The notes under the pieces: generated by a model
What the model was told of the DNA's origin: nothing
Databases searched by the model: none
What the model saw: only the letters and a program-made list of their open reading frames with translations
From: SZUA-265 sp965651905
Lineage (GTDB): Bacteria; Myxococcota_A; Polyangia; Polyangiales; Polyangiaceae
DNA length: 64,000 nucleotides
Direction: 5' to 3'
Assembly: GCA_965651905.1 (NCBI GenBank)
Contig: CBFGUG010000012.1
Coordinates: 1 to 64,000 of the forward strand
Position numbers and translations under genes: made by a program
Shown here: positions 33,657-41,785 of the stretch, piece by piece
Position numbering within the stretch: the first letter of the stretch is position 1
Layout of the letters: each line of letters opens with the position of its first letter

Positions 33657-36337
33657 GACTCGCCACCGCGTGGAAGCTCGCTCGCGCCGAGACCCGGCGC
33701 AGCTGGGGTCGTTTGTCCGCGTGCGTGCTCGCGGTAGCGCTCGGCGTGTTTGCACTCACGCTGGTGCGCGCGATTTCGAGCAGCGTCGATAGCAGCCTCA
33801 GCGGCCAAGCGCGCCAAACGATGGGCGCGGACTTGACGCTCTCGGCCAGGCAACCCCTGGATCAGACGACCGCGCCGCAACTCACCGAGGAGCTGACGGC
33901 TCGAGGTGCACGCTGGGCGAACCAAACCCGCTTCTACTCGATGCTCACGCGCCAAGACTCGCGCAGCGACCGCACGAACGACGAAGCCGTCGCAGGCAGT
34001 GAGCCTGCGCGCAACAACGACCAAGCGCCCGACACCCAACTCGTCCGGGTGCGCGCCATCGGCACGGGGTTTCCCTTCTACGGCAGCATCCAGACGCTGC
34101 CTCCGGATCGCTTCGACACGCTGAGCGACGCGCCCGCGGTGATCATCGATCGGCAGATCGCCGAGCGCCTCGATTTACGAGCGGGCGAGCACGTGCGGCT
34201 CGGCGAGCTAACGCTCACTGTGGCGGCACAGTTCGTGAGCCAGCCCGGCAGCCCTGCGGCGGGTTTTTCTCTCGCGCCATCGCTGTACGTGCATGAACGG
34301 TTCTTGCCGGACATGCAGCTCTTGAAAACGGGCAGCCGCGTCAACTACGAACGCCACTTCGCGTTACCCCAGGGCGTCGACGCCGAAGAGTGGAAACGCC
34401 AGCACGACGGCGGCGGCTTGGACCAGCCGCGCATCGAAACCGCGGAGGGTGATTCGAGCAACGTGCAACGCTTCGTGCAACGGCTGAGCGGCTTTCTCAC
34501 GGTTGTCGCGCTGGTCACGCTGCTGCTCGGCGCGGTCGGCATCGGCTCGTCGATGCGCGTGTTCATGCAACAGAAGCTCGACCACGCCGCGATCTTCCGC
34601 GTGATCGGCGTGACGCCGCGTGGGCTGTTCGCCGTTTACGGCCTATTGGCGCTGTGGATCTCGAGCTTGGGTTGTGCGCTCGGCGCAACCCTCGGGGTGC
34701 TGCTGCCCGTCGCGCTCGGCCCGGGTATTCGCGCGCTCGGCTCAGGCTTTCTGCCCGATGGAGTGGACGTAAACCTGCAGCCGAGTGCCGCGCTCGTCGG
34801 GGTGACCGCGGGGCTCGCCTCGACGCTCGTGTTCACCCTCGCGCCGCTGCTGCAAACGGCGTTGGTCAGCCCGCTGCGCATCTTGCGCCGCAGTGTGGAA
34901 ACCCAAGACGCCAAGCGCGTCGTGCGGCGGGCGCTCGTCGCGGCCGGCCTATGTGCGGTCGCCGCTGTGGGACTGTTTTGGGCAACGTCAGACGGTGGGT
35001 CGCGACGCATCGGCACCTCGCTCACGTTTGCCGTCGCGCTGTCGAGCGTGATCCTGTGGGGGATCGCCACATTGATGATGCGCGCCTCGCAGGGGCTGTC
35101 GCGGCGTGTGCGCAGTTATGCCGTGCGCCAAGGCATCGCCAACTTACACCGTCCAGGTAACCAAACCAAAAGCGTCATCGCAGCCGTGGGTTTGGCGGTG
35201 TTTCTGCTGAGCGCGATGTTCATCTTGCAACACTCGCTGCAGCAAGCGCTGGCGTTCGATCAACGTCGCGAGCTACCCAACCTGTTCGTGATCGACATCC
35301 AGTCCGATCAACTGAAAGACGTGCTGCAAGTGATCGAAGGCGCGGGCGCGTCGGGACTCGACGAAAGCCCGATGGTCGCCGCCCGTATCGCCGCGCTCAA
35401 CCAACGCGAACTCGCAGGCGAGGCAGACGCCGACGAAGCTCGCGACGAAGCAGGAGGTGAGGACCCGAACGGAGAACGCGGAGAAGGACGCGGACGGCGA
35501 AGCGGAGACGAGAGCGATCGCCGCGAACGCATGCGCACGCGTGAGTACTTCATCTCGTACCGCGCGGCGCCCATCGAATCGGAGACGGTCACCGCAGGCC
35601 AGTTCTGGTCGGGCACGCCCGAGCGTCAAGAAGCGTCCATCGACGCCGAGCTCGCGCGCACGCTCGGCGTTCAGCTGGGAGATACAATCACGCTCAACAT
35701 TCAGGGGCTGCCGCTCGACGCCGTGGTGACCAGCTTTCGCGAGATCCGTTGGCAAGCGGTGCGCCCCAATTCACTCATCTTGCTGTCGCCCGGCGAAATC
35801 GAGGAAGCCCCGCGTCAACACGTCGTCTCTTTCCGCGTCGCCGACCAACGACGTTATGCGCTGCAATCCGAGCTCGTGCGCCAGTTCCCCAACCTGACGG
35901 TACTCGACGTCACCCAAGCCTCACAAACCGTCAAGCTGATCATCGACCGCGTAGCGACCGCGCTGCGTGGCCTCGGTTCACTATCGCTGGTCGCGGGCCT
36001 ACTGATCCTCGGCGGCGCGATAGCCTCAGGCCGCCACGCCCGCGAACGCGAATCGATGTTGCTCAAAGTCGTCGGCGCAAATCGCGCCACCCTACGCACC
36101 ATCCTGATCACCGAACAACTCGCGCTCTCCAGCCTCGGCGTGCTCGCCGGCTGGGGACTTTCCGAAGTCGTCAGTCGCAGCCTCTGGCCCGTCTTCTTCG
36201 ACGTCCCCATCAACGTGCCTTACGGCGTGTTGTTACCGTTCTTGGCGGTCGTAGTGACACTGAGCGGGGCACTAGGCGCACTCGTCAGTCGCCGCGTCAC
36301 GAAACGCCCTGCGCTGGAGCTGTTGCGCGAAGAGTGA
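33653..36337 (+). CDS. ABC transporter permease, FtsX/LolE-like
   Basis: 894 aa, TTG start overlapping the ATPase stop. One N-terminal membrane helix (LSACVLAVALGVFALTLVRA), then a periplasmic MacB-like core with charged stretches. Several helices follow around 270-490 (VVALVTLLLGAVGIGSSMRV) and a second soluble domain with a highly charged Glu/Asp/Arg insertion near 585-625 (begins EADADEARDEAGGEDP). The final FtsX block is at ~770-890 (LSLVAGLLILGGAIASGRHA; MLLKVVGANRATLRTILITE). Duplicated FtsX domains fit the YbbP/LolE-like class. Works with the preceding ATPase. Confidence 0.9.
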   Translation: MRLATAWKLARAETRRSWGRLSACVLAVALGVFALTLVRAISSSVDSSLSGQARQTMGADLTLSARQPLDQTTAPQLTEELTARGARWANQTRFYSMLTRQDSRSDRTNDEAVAGSEPARNNDQAPDTQLVRVRAIGTGFPFYGSIQTLPPDRFDTLSDAPAVIIDRQIAERLDLRAGEHVRLGELTLTVAAQFVSQPGSPAAGFSLAPSLYVHERFLPDMQLLKTGSRVNYERHFALPQGVDAEEWKRQHDGGGLDQPRIETAEGDSSNVQRFVQRLSGFLTVVALVTLLLGAVGIGSSMRVFMQQKLDHAAIFRVIGVTPRGLFAVYGLLALWISSLGCALGATLGVLLPVALGPGIRALGSGFLPDGVDVNLQPSAALVGVTAGLASTLVFTLAPLLQTALVSPLRILRRSVETQDAKRVVRRALVAAGLCAVAAVGLFWATSDGGSRRIGTSLTFAVALSSVILWGIATLMMRASQGLSRRVRSYAVRQGIANLHRPGNQTKSVIAAVGLAVFLLSAMFILQHSLQQALAFDQRRELPNLFVIDIQSDQLKDVLQVIEGAGASGLDESPMVAARIAALNQRELAGEADADEARDEAGGEDPNGERGEGRGRRSGDESDRRERMRTREYFISYRAAPIESETVTAGQFWSGTPERQEASIDAELARTLGVQLGDTITLNIQGLPLDAVVTSFREIRWQAVRPNSLILLSPGEIEEAPRQHVVSFRVADQRRYALQSELVRQFPNLTVLDVTQASQTVKLIIDRVATALRGLGSLSLVAGLLILGGAIASGRHARERESMLLKVVGANRATLRTILITEQLALSSLGVLAGWGLSEVVSRSLWPVFFDVPINVPYGVLLPFLAVVVTLSGALGALVSRRVTKRPALELLREE

Positions 36338-36437
36338 ACGGGTGCGGCGCGGGCGGTAAGGAGAACGGCGCGGGTGCGTGCTGTGGCGGCGATGGGCGCT
36401 TGGCGCGCTTGTCTCGTGTCGAATCTAGAGGGCCGAA

Positions 36438-37532
36438 CTAAGGGATGACGAGCTCACTGCGGCCGTCGAACAACACTTCGGCCAAACCGAACAAGTTCGA
36501 CGTTCCCATGCTGCGCGTCACCTCGAAAGATACCACTCCGGGGAACTCGAAGGTGTAACTGGCGCCGCCACCGACGGTGGTTGTCCAGGCGTACTCCAGG
36601 GTGTCGACCGCTTCGCCCTCGAAGCGCAACTCGACACTTCCCGCGTTGCCGCTCTCCGCGTAAAAGGTGTACGTGCCACCAGCGGCGGTCACGGCAACGT
36701 CGAGCGCCGTGATCGTGAATGGGCCGTACTCACCGCCCTGCTCGATCTGCGCCACTTCGCTCACGCTGACGGCGTGACATCCGTCGAAAATGGCTTCGCC
36801 CAGGCCTCCGAGATCGGGGATGGTCGTGGACGCGACGTCGACTTCGAAGTAGCCGTCGAAGACGAGTGTCTGAGGCGTGCTCTCCTCGAACGTCGACTCA
36901 GGATCATACGTGAACTCGCCGAGCGTTTCGCCGTCTTTGGTCACCTCCACTAGACCGCTCGCGTCGGTTTCGGCTGAGAGCACATACTCGCCTGGCTCGA
37001 TTCCGCCGTCCAGGCGGATCGCAAACAAGGCGTACGGGCCGTAATTCATTCCTGTGCGAAGCGCTATGGGCTGCACACATCGCGCGGCGGCGTCGGTGAC
37101 GTTCGTCTCAGCGTCTGTGTCTACGCCGCCAGCGTCGAGGTCTGTCGCGCTCGTGTCGTCAGGGTGCGGCGGAGTCGAGGCGTCATCGAGTTCGCTGCTG
37201 GCGCCGTCATCCTCGGTTGGGCTGGATGTGTTGTCGTCCTGTGCGGCATTGTCGGGGGTCTCGTCGTCTGCGTCGAGCACGCCGTCATCATCGTCTGTGT
37301 CGTCGTCTGGCCTCGGGGCGTCACTTGCGCTGTCGTCGCTCGTGGCGTCGTCGTCTCCATCCGTCGAGTTTACGCCAGCGTCGCCCAGCGTGGTGGATTC
37401 GCCGCGTGCGCTGTCGTCGTCCGTTGCGCTGCCTCGACCAGCGTCGCTGCCATCGGCTGCGTCGTCAGCGCAGGCGAGCTGATGTAGAACGAGAACGCCG
37501 ACGACGATTGCGCGGCCTCGAAATTGCCCCAT
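36438..37532 (-). CDS. Acidic lipoprotein with repeated C-terminal domain
   Basis: 364 aa from ATG 37532; the upstream ATG at 37547 is possible. The lipobox is HQLAC. An Asp/Ser/Thr-rich linker of about 130 residues follows, then a C-terminal region (about 165-364) with two similar halves, each containing YGPYA/F-I and LFGLAEVLFDG or LGGLGEAIFDG motifs and strand-rich spacing. No family recognised. The composition matches other secreted lipoproteins in this window, suggesting a surface role. Monocistronic, with its 5' end facing the remnant-rich region. Confidence 0.72.
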   Translation of the reverse strand: MGQFRGRAIVVGVLVLHQLACADDAADGSDAGRGSATDDDSARGESTTLGDAGVNSTDGDDDATSDDSASDAPRPDDDTDDDDGVLDADDETPDNAAQDDNTSSPTEDDGASSELDDASTPPHPDDTSATDLDAGGVDTDAETNVTDAAARCVQPIALRTGMNYGPYALFAIRLDGGIEPGEYVLSAETDASGLVEVTKDGETLGEFTYDPESTFEESTPQTLVFDGYFEVDVASTTIPDLGGLGEAIFDGCHAVSVSEVAQIEQGGEYGPFTITALDVAVTAAGGTYTFYAESGNAGSVELRFEGEAVDTLEYAWTTTVGGGASYTFEFPGVVSFEVTRSMGTSNLFGLAEVLFDGRSELVIP

Positions 37533-37675
37533 GTTGCTTACTCCCATCGCCGAAACGTAACACGGCTCACGTTCACGTCGACAGTACTAGAGTATCGTTG
37601 CGCGCGCGATTACAACTCGAGTGTCTTGGTTCCTGCGGGGGTACGCGGCACTGCCGACGGGACGAGGTGTAGACG

Positions 37676-38137
37676 ATGCCGATATCGAGTTCGACGCCGT
37701 CACTCGGAGAGGAAGCACGGTGGAAGCAGCCTCAGACGCCGAGATCGGCGGGCGTCCTTACAGACCTGGACGGCGAGCGGTTGGGCCCGGCAGGCGATGG
37801 TTGCTACGTCACCAGCAAGACGGGCGAATGCCTGTTCGGCGAAGGCGAAGGGTTTGCAGGTTGTGACATCGACGACGACTCGAGCTGCGACGCCACCTGC
37901 GAAGAGTTAACCAATCGACTGAAGGTCGACGCCGCCCTAGAGGTCGATTCGGAGCTCCTGTATTCCGAGTGCATCGACAACCGTTGTTGGGCCGTCGGTC
38001 GCATCGAGGACGAGTGTTACACCAACGACTTCTTCGGTATCCTGTCCGTCGCGCACGCCCACGACTGCTCGCTGGGTGGCAAAACGATACTCGAAGAACA
38101 CCTCGCGGAACAGGGCCCAGACTCTCGTCCGTGGACT
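37676..38137 (+). pseudogene. Truncated Cys-rich secreted-protein remnant, in frame with the next lipoprotein
   Basis: The frame reads GVLTDLDGERLGPAGDGCYV, GEGEGFAGCDIDDDSSCDAT and CIDNRCWAVGRIEDECYTND, typical of myxobacterial secreted Cys-rich proteins. Its N-terminus is missing: the first ~25 codons lie in a direct repeat and show no signal peptide. It continues without a stop into the lipoprotein beginning at 38150, so a gene caller may report one 308-aa protein (37676-38602). I treat the first part as a 5'-truncated remnant. Confidence 0.45.
37690..37711. repeat. 22-bp direct repeat, left copy
   Basis: Identical over 22 bp (begins TTCGACGCCG, ends CTCGGAGAG) to 39249-39270, with related sequence upstream (GATGCCGA... 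in both). The pair encloses the truncated gene, the small lipoprotein and the palindrome array. Confidence 0.75.
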
Positions 38138-38149
38138 ATGATGTGCTCG

Positions 38150-38602
38150 ATGTTTGTTCGCTACTTCGCAGGTGTTCACGTTTGCTTGCTGGGAAGTGCC
38201 TTGGGCCTCGCGGGTTGTGGCGACGGGTGCACCGAAAGGGGCTGCGTATCAGGAGTGACGTTCGCGCTGGAGTTGCAAAACACAGGCGACCAGCGCATCG
38301 AAGTATGTCGGGACGCGAGCTGCCTGGAGGTCTCGATTCCGCCAAGCGGATGTAGCCGGACAGACGGGGACTGGACGTTGGAGGTTTGTGCGGACGCATC
38401 CCTGGAGGGGTTTCAGGTCCAGGCCATATTGCCTGGCGATCCGATTTCGCGCGATCAGACCTTTACTTTGACGCTCCTGCGAGGTGAAGAAAGCGCCGTC
38501 GTGTTCCACGACAATGTCGAACTCACTCCGTTCACTCCAAACGGTGACGACTGCCCGCCAATATGCCTGCGCGCGTCGAGAACAGTGACGGTGGGCGACT
38601 GA
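38150..38602 (+). CDS. Small Cys-containing lipoprotein
   Basis: 150 aa from ATG 38150; ATG 38138 and 38141 are alternatives. The signal MFVRYFAGVHVCLLGSALGL runs into lipobox AGC and then GDGCTERGC. The mature protein has paired cysteines (EVCRDASCLEV; SGCSRTDG; EVCADASLEG; DDCPPICLRA) and strand-like spacing, consistent with a small disulfide-stabilised domain. No family recognised. It lies just upstream of the palindrome array. Confidence 0.6.
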   Translation: MFVRYFAGVHVCLLGSALGLAGCGDGCTERGCVSGVTFALELQNTGDQRIEVCRDASCLEVSIPPSGCSRTDGDWTLEVCADASLEGFQVQAILPGDPISRDQTFTLTLLRGEESAVVFHDNVELTPFTPNGDDCPPICLRASRTVTVGD

Positions 38603-38731
38603 GTTGCTCGAATGTCGGGCAGCCTCCTCGCTCGTTCGAGAATCGGACCATGCCGTCGAGGCGTGGTCTTCAATCCACGCGTCCCGGAACGTTTCTCGTT
38701 AACAAACCGCTACGACGTGTGAGTTGCTGAG

Positions 38732-39117
38732 TTTTCTCGGCAACGCGCGTTCGCCCACGCGCTCGTGTTGATTCCTTGCCAGCAAGGCGCGTTCCCGATC
38801 GGTCTCGCGTTGAATCCTTGCGGCAAGACATGTTCACCCATGGCTCGTCCCCGTTCCTTGCCGGGAAGGAAAAATCGCGAAGCGCGCGTGCGGTTTCCTT
38901 GCCGGGAAGGAAAAATAACGAGCCGGGCGTGCCGATTCCTTGCCGGCAAGGGCATTTCGGTCTGCCGTTGGTGTGGAGGCCTTGCCGGCAAGGAGGATTT
39001 GCAGTGGTGCTGGTCCCTGCTGCTTGCCGGCAAGGAAATCCAGCCAAGCGTTTGAAAGGAGGCCTTGCGGGCAAGGAATTTAGGCCCAGCGTTCGTGATT
39101 GAGCCTTGCCGGCAAGG
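38732..39117. repeat. Array of ten 14-bp palindromes with 40-42 bp period
   Basis: Copies of CCTTGCCGGCAAGG start at 38732 (degenerate), 38774, 38816 (one base short), 38856, 38897, 38938, 38980, 39022, 39063 and 39104; start-to-start distances are 42, 42, 40, 41, 41, 42, 42, 41, 41. Four copies are exact or differ only at the first base (38938, 38980, 39022, 39104). A weak copy at 39187-39199 continues the phase two units later. The 26-28 bp between palindromes is degenerate but related (GCCCA, GCGTT, TCGTG and TTGAT recur), so this is a decayed tandem array with a preserved palindromic core. Distances are not multiples of three, so a protein repeat is excluded. Long open frames on both strands here reflect lack of stops in the repeat. 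Confidence 0.85.
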
Positions 39118-39248
39118 CCAGTCGGCCAAAACAACGTTCACCAGACCCAACCAATCGAACAATCGATGCCGTTTTCGCGCAACTGCCCTTACAGGAAGGC
39201 AGCCGAGCATCACGCGATCCTCGATACCGATGCCGAGTTCGAGTTCGA

Positions 39249-39270
39249 TTCGACGCCGTCACTCGGAGAG
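39249..39270. repeat. 22-bp direct repeat, right copy
   Basis: Identical to 37690-37711. It overlaps the last codons and stop (39259-39261) of the minus-strand gene that follows, so the match extends beyond coding sequence. Confidence 0.75.
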
Positions 39271-39774
39271 CAGCGCGCGCAGGCCGCGACGCACGACCTC
39301 CGTTTCGCTGACGCCCAACTTGTCGGACAGCGCCTCGAGGAGCTGCAGATCGGCTGGCTTGAAGCGAAACGACTTCAAGCGTGCGGGGACGGCGTTCTTG
39401 CGGCCGACGCGAGGCAGCCACTCGTGAAGTTTGCGACCCGGGATCCCTCGGAACTCGTCGGGTTCCAAGTTGCGGCGGAGTTTGCGTACGGCGCGATCCA
39501 GATCTGGCGGAAGGCTCGTTGCCTCGAACAGCGCGGGCGACTTGACGAGCAACGCGGGCAGCAGCTCCAAGAAGCGGGGCTCCACCTCACCGCTCCAGAG
39601 CACGTCAGCCACTGATAGCGGTTCGAGATAAGGCGCAACCTGGGTGTTGCTCTCGAGCAGTCCCTCCGCAACGAAACGCCCCAGCACCCGCTGGAAGCGC
39701 GCGTCGCGACGGCGCCGCTCGATCGTACGCAGCCGCAATCGCGCGCGCCGCTCGAGCTCGGCAGCGTCCATCAT
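39259..39774 (-). CDS. Protein with C-terminal ribbon-helix-helix-like segment, partner of a nucleotidyltransferase-like gene
   Basis: 171 aa. A basic, helical N-terminus (ELERRARLRLRTIERRRRDA), a middle domain (LPALLVKSPALFEATSLPPD) and a C-terminal segment (PADLQLLEALSDKLGVSETE, then VVRRGLRALLSE) that looks like a ribbon-helix-helix or short DNA-binding tail. It overlaps the upstream nucleotidyltransferase-like gene by 4 bp. The gene pair has the size, coupling and palindromic promoter expected for a toxin-antitoxin module; which member is the antitoxin is uncertain, though the putative DNA-binding tail favours this one. Confidence 0.6.
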   Translation of the reverse strand: MMDAAELERRARLRLRTIERRRRDARFQRVLGRFVAEGLLESNTQVAPYLEPLSVADVLWSGEVEPRFLELLPALLVKSPALFEATSLPPDLDRAVRKLRRNLEPDEFRGIPGRKLHEWLPRVGRKNAVPARLKSFRFKPADLQLLEALSDKLGVSETEVVRRGLRALLSE

Positions 39775-40247
39775 AGAAACTCCTCCACGTCGAGTTTGTA
39801 CTTGGTGGCGAGTCGGAGGAAGCGTTCACTCGCTCCCTTTGCCAAGTACTCGGTGAGCAGCGCGCGGTTTTTCTCTGGAGCCTTCAGGGCCTTGGACAAC
39901 AACACGGACTCCGGATCGGCAATGAACACGTTCACGAACGTACCGGAGTAGAGCGCTTGGAATTTCGTTTCGCGCGGCATCCAGGCCTCGTGCGCGACGG
40001 GATCCAAACTGCGCCCCACAGCGGACAGCAGCAGTTCCAGCTGCTGACGGATCGGGAACTCCAGCTCACCACGAACATCGACGTCCATCGTCGAAGCGAG
40101 CGTCAACTCGACGGCTGCCTCCATCAACGCGGTTTGGCCAATGATTTTGATGGTGCAAGGCGCATATCCGGGCAGCCCCTCGGCTCGCAGTTGCTGGTTC
40201 TGCTGCACGATCCACGCGTCGAGCTGCGTTGCTACGTCTTTGAGCAC
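39771..40247 (-). CDS. Nucleotidyltransferase-like protein (DUF6036/AbiEii-type) of a putative toxin-antitoxin pair
   Basis: 158 aa. CTIKIIGQTALMEAAVELTL and STMDVDVRGE match the glycine-plus-acid-pair layout of minimal nucleotidyltransferases (compare GAQAAIIHG...QDIDVTV at 25323). The C-terminus (DPESVLLSKALKAPEKNRAL, FLRLATKYKLDVEEFL) resembles the DUF6036 helical end. First gene of a two-gene operon; two TGTA/TACA palindromes lie 20-60 bp upstream. Unrelated in sequence to the 25323 gene beyond the core. Confidence 0.62.
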   Translation of the reverse strand: MLKDVATQLDAWIVQQNQQLRAEGLPGYAPCTIKIIGQTALMEAAVELTLASTMDVDVRGELEFPIRQQLELLLSAVGRSLDPVAHEAWMPRETKFQALYSGTFVNVFIADPESVLLSKALKAPEKNRALLTEYLAKGASERFLRLATKYKLDVEEFL

Positions 40248-40267
40248 ACCAGTAACGTGCCACGGAA

Positions 40268-40303
40268 TGTATCTACATACCAGCCAAACTTTGTATATAC
40301 AAA
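40268..40303. promoter_or_regulatory. Tandem palindromes in the promoter of the nucleotidyltransferase pair
   Basis: TTTGTATATACAAA (40290-40303, perfect 14-bp palindrome) and a related TGTATCTACATA (40268-40279), 22 bp apart, lie upstream of the start at 40247. Arrangement and spacing are typical of an autorepressed toxin-antitoxin promoter. Confidence 0.6.
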
Positions 40304-40374
40304 TTGAAGCTGCTTTTCGTGTGTCGCGGCGTCAGGGTTCCAGACTCGACTTTGGCCTGACCGGACTGGGTTTT

Positions 40375-41751
40375 CTACGTTGCGACGCTCGTGAGTTGGC
40401 GATTCGTCCAGGTCCACACGGCGAAGTACGCTGCGATGGCGGCGACGACCGAGCTGATGAAGGGGGCGGGCCATTCGAGGACGTATTCGACGAAAGGGGT
40501 GGTAACCAGGCCCGCCAATAGGGCGCAGGTGGCGGCGCGGGCACTCGGGCGGGGGACGAACAGCGCGGCGAGCGTGGTGACGAGGACGCCTGCGGTGCCA
40601 TAGGTGGAAGCCGCCTCGGTGAGGTCGTAGATGCTCTCGGCGTAGAGGGCGATCACGAGGGCGACCACCGCGCCGATCAGGACGAGGGCGCGACCACTGA
40701 GCAGTTTGGCTCGCTCGCTCTCGAGTTTGAGCATGGGGACGACCAGGCTGTGCGACACGAGCGCGGAGACCGCGAGCGGGATGCTGTCGATGGTCGAGAG
40801 GATGGCTGACAGGAGCGCGCACGAGAACAACGCGAACAGCAGTGGGTGCAGTAGGCGATCGGCAAGTTCGGGAAGCAGCTGCTCGGGTTCGTCGAGCCCC
40901 GGAGCGAGCGCTGGACCAATCAAGCCTAGCAACACAGGTGCCGAGCCGATCACGAGGTAGATACCTGCCGCACTGAACGAGGCGCGGCGCGCAGTCGTGG
41001 CATTGTTGGCGGCCACCACGCGCGCGATCAGCTCTTGTGCGACGAGCGAACCGAGGATCGGCACGCTCCAGCGGTCGAGCTGCGAGAAGATGGATTCGTC
41101 TTCAGGGATCAGCGACAGGCGCGCGCTGTCGATCTGGTCGGGTATCGCGCTGACGCCGCCGAGCTGCGTTACCCCGACGAACAGAATCAACAGCAGCCCA
41201 ACGGACAGCACGACGCCCTGAATGGCATCCGTGAGAATGTCCGCCAATAGCCCGCCGAGCAGCGTGTAGGCGACAACGAAACCCGCAGCGAGATAGATGG
41301 CAAAGGTGACGTCAATCTGCGTGGTGGAAGCGACGACTTGACCAAAGGCGCGCACTTGCGCGGCGGCCCATACCACCGACGAGGGCACCAGCACGATCAC
41401 GCCCAGGCGCTCGACTCGCCGATCGAAACGCTCGCGGTACAGATCGCCGAGCGTCAGGTAGCCGCCCTTCCACAGCCGCGCCGCGAGGATCAGCCCCATG
41501 AACAGAAGGCACAACGTGTAGCCGAGCGGATCGGCGCGAGCGCCCGAGAGACCCTCTTCGTAAACGGCGCCCGCGGTACCGAGACACGTTTCTGCACCGA
41601 ACCACGTCGCGAACAGGGACATCGCGAGGACCGGCGTGCGCAGTTGCCGTCCCGCGAGGAAGTAGTCGCTCTCGCTGTTGACTCGACGTGAAACCCAAAA
41701 GCCGAGCGCCAGCTGCAGCCCAAGGTAGACGAGAAAGAACGCCCAGCTCAT
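40375..41751 (-). CDS. Sodium:solute symporter (SSS family)
   Basis: 458 aa with about 13 hydrophobic segments. The N-terminus LGLQLALGFWVSRRVNSESD followed by YFLAGRQLRTP is the SSS hallmark, with MSLFATWFGAETCLGTAGAV in helix 2, and GLLADILTDAIQGVVLSVGL is the family signature region. Sodium-driven uptake of a small organic solute is expected; specificity cannot be predicted. It is a lone gene; the gene upstream at 41786 on the same strand could read into it (34-bp gap). Confidence 0.88.
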   Translation of the reverse strand: MSWAFFLVYLGLQLALGFWVSRRVNSESDYFLAGRQLRTPVLAMSLFATWFGAETCLGTAGAVYEEGLSGARADPLGYTLCLLFMGLILAARLWKGGYLTLGDLYRERFDRRVERLGVIVLVPSSVVWAAAQVRAFGQVVASTTQIDVTFAIYLAAGFVVAYTLLGGLLADILTDAIQGVVLSVGLLLILFVGVTQLGGVSAIPDQIDSARLSLIPEDESIFSQLDRWSVPILGSLVAQELIARVVAANNATTARRASFSAAGIYLVIGSAPVLLGLIGPALAPGLDEPEQLLPELADRLLHPLLFALFSCALLSAILSTIDSIPLAVSALVSHSLVVPMLKLESERAKLLSGRALVLIGAVVALVIALYAESIYDLTEAASTYGTAGVLVTTLAALFVPRPSARAATCALLAGLVTTPFVEYVLEWPAPFISSVVAAIAAYFAVWTWTNRQLTSVAT

Positions 41752-41785
41752 GATCGAACAGCAGCAACTCGGTGCTGCGGTGGCC

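Noticed and set aside
38732..39117. CRISPR array
   Set aside because: Repeats are only 14 bp and palindromic, spacer segments are related to one another, and there are no cas genes in the window.
38670..39213. Long ORFs on both strands across the palindrome array (about 108-167 codons)
   Set aside because: They arise because the repeat unit lacks stop codons. Unit lengths of 40, 41 and 42 bp shift the frame repeatedly, and there is no signal peptide or domain.
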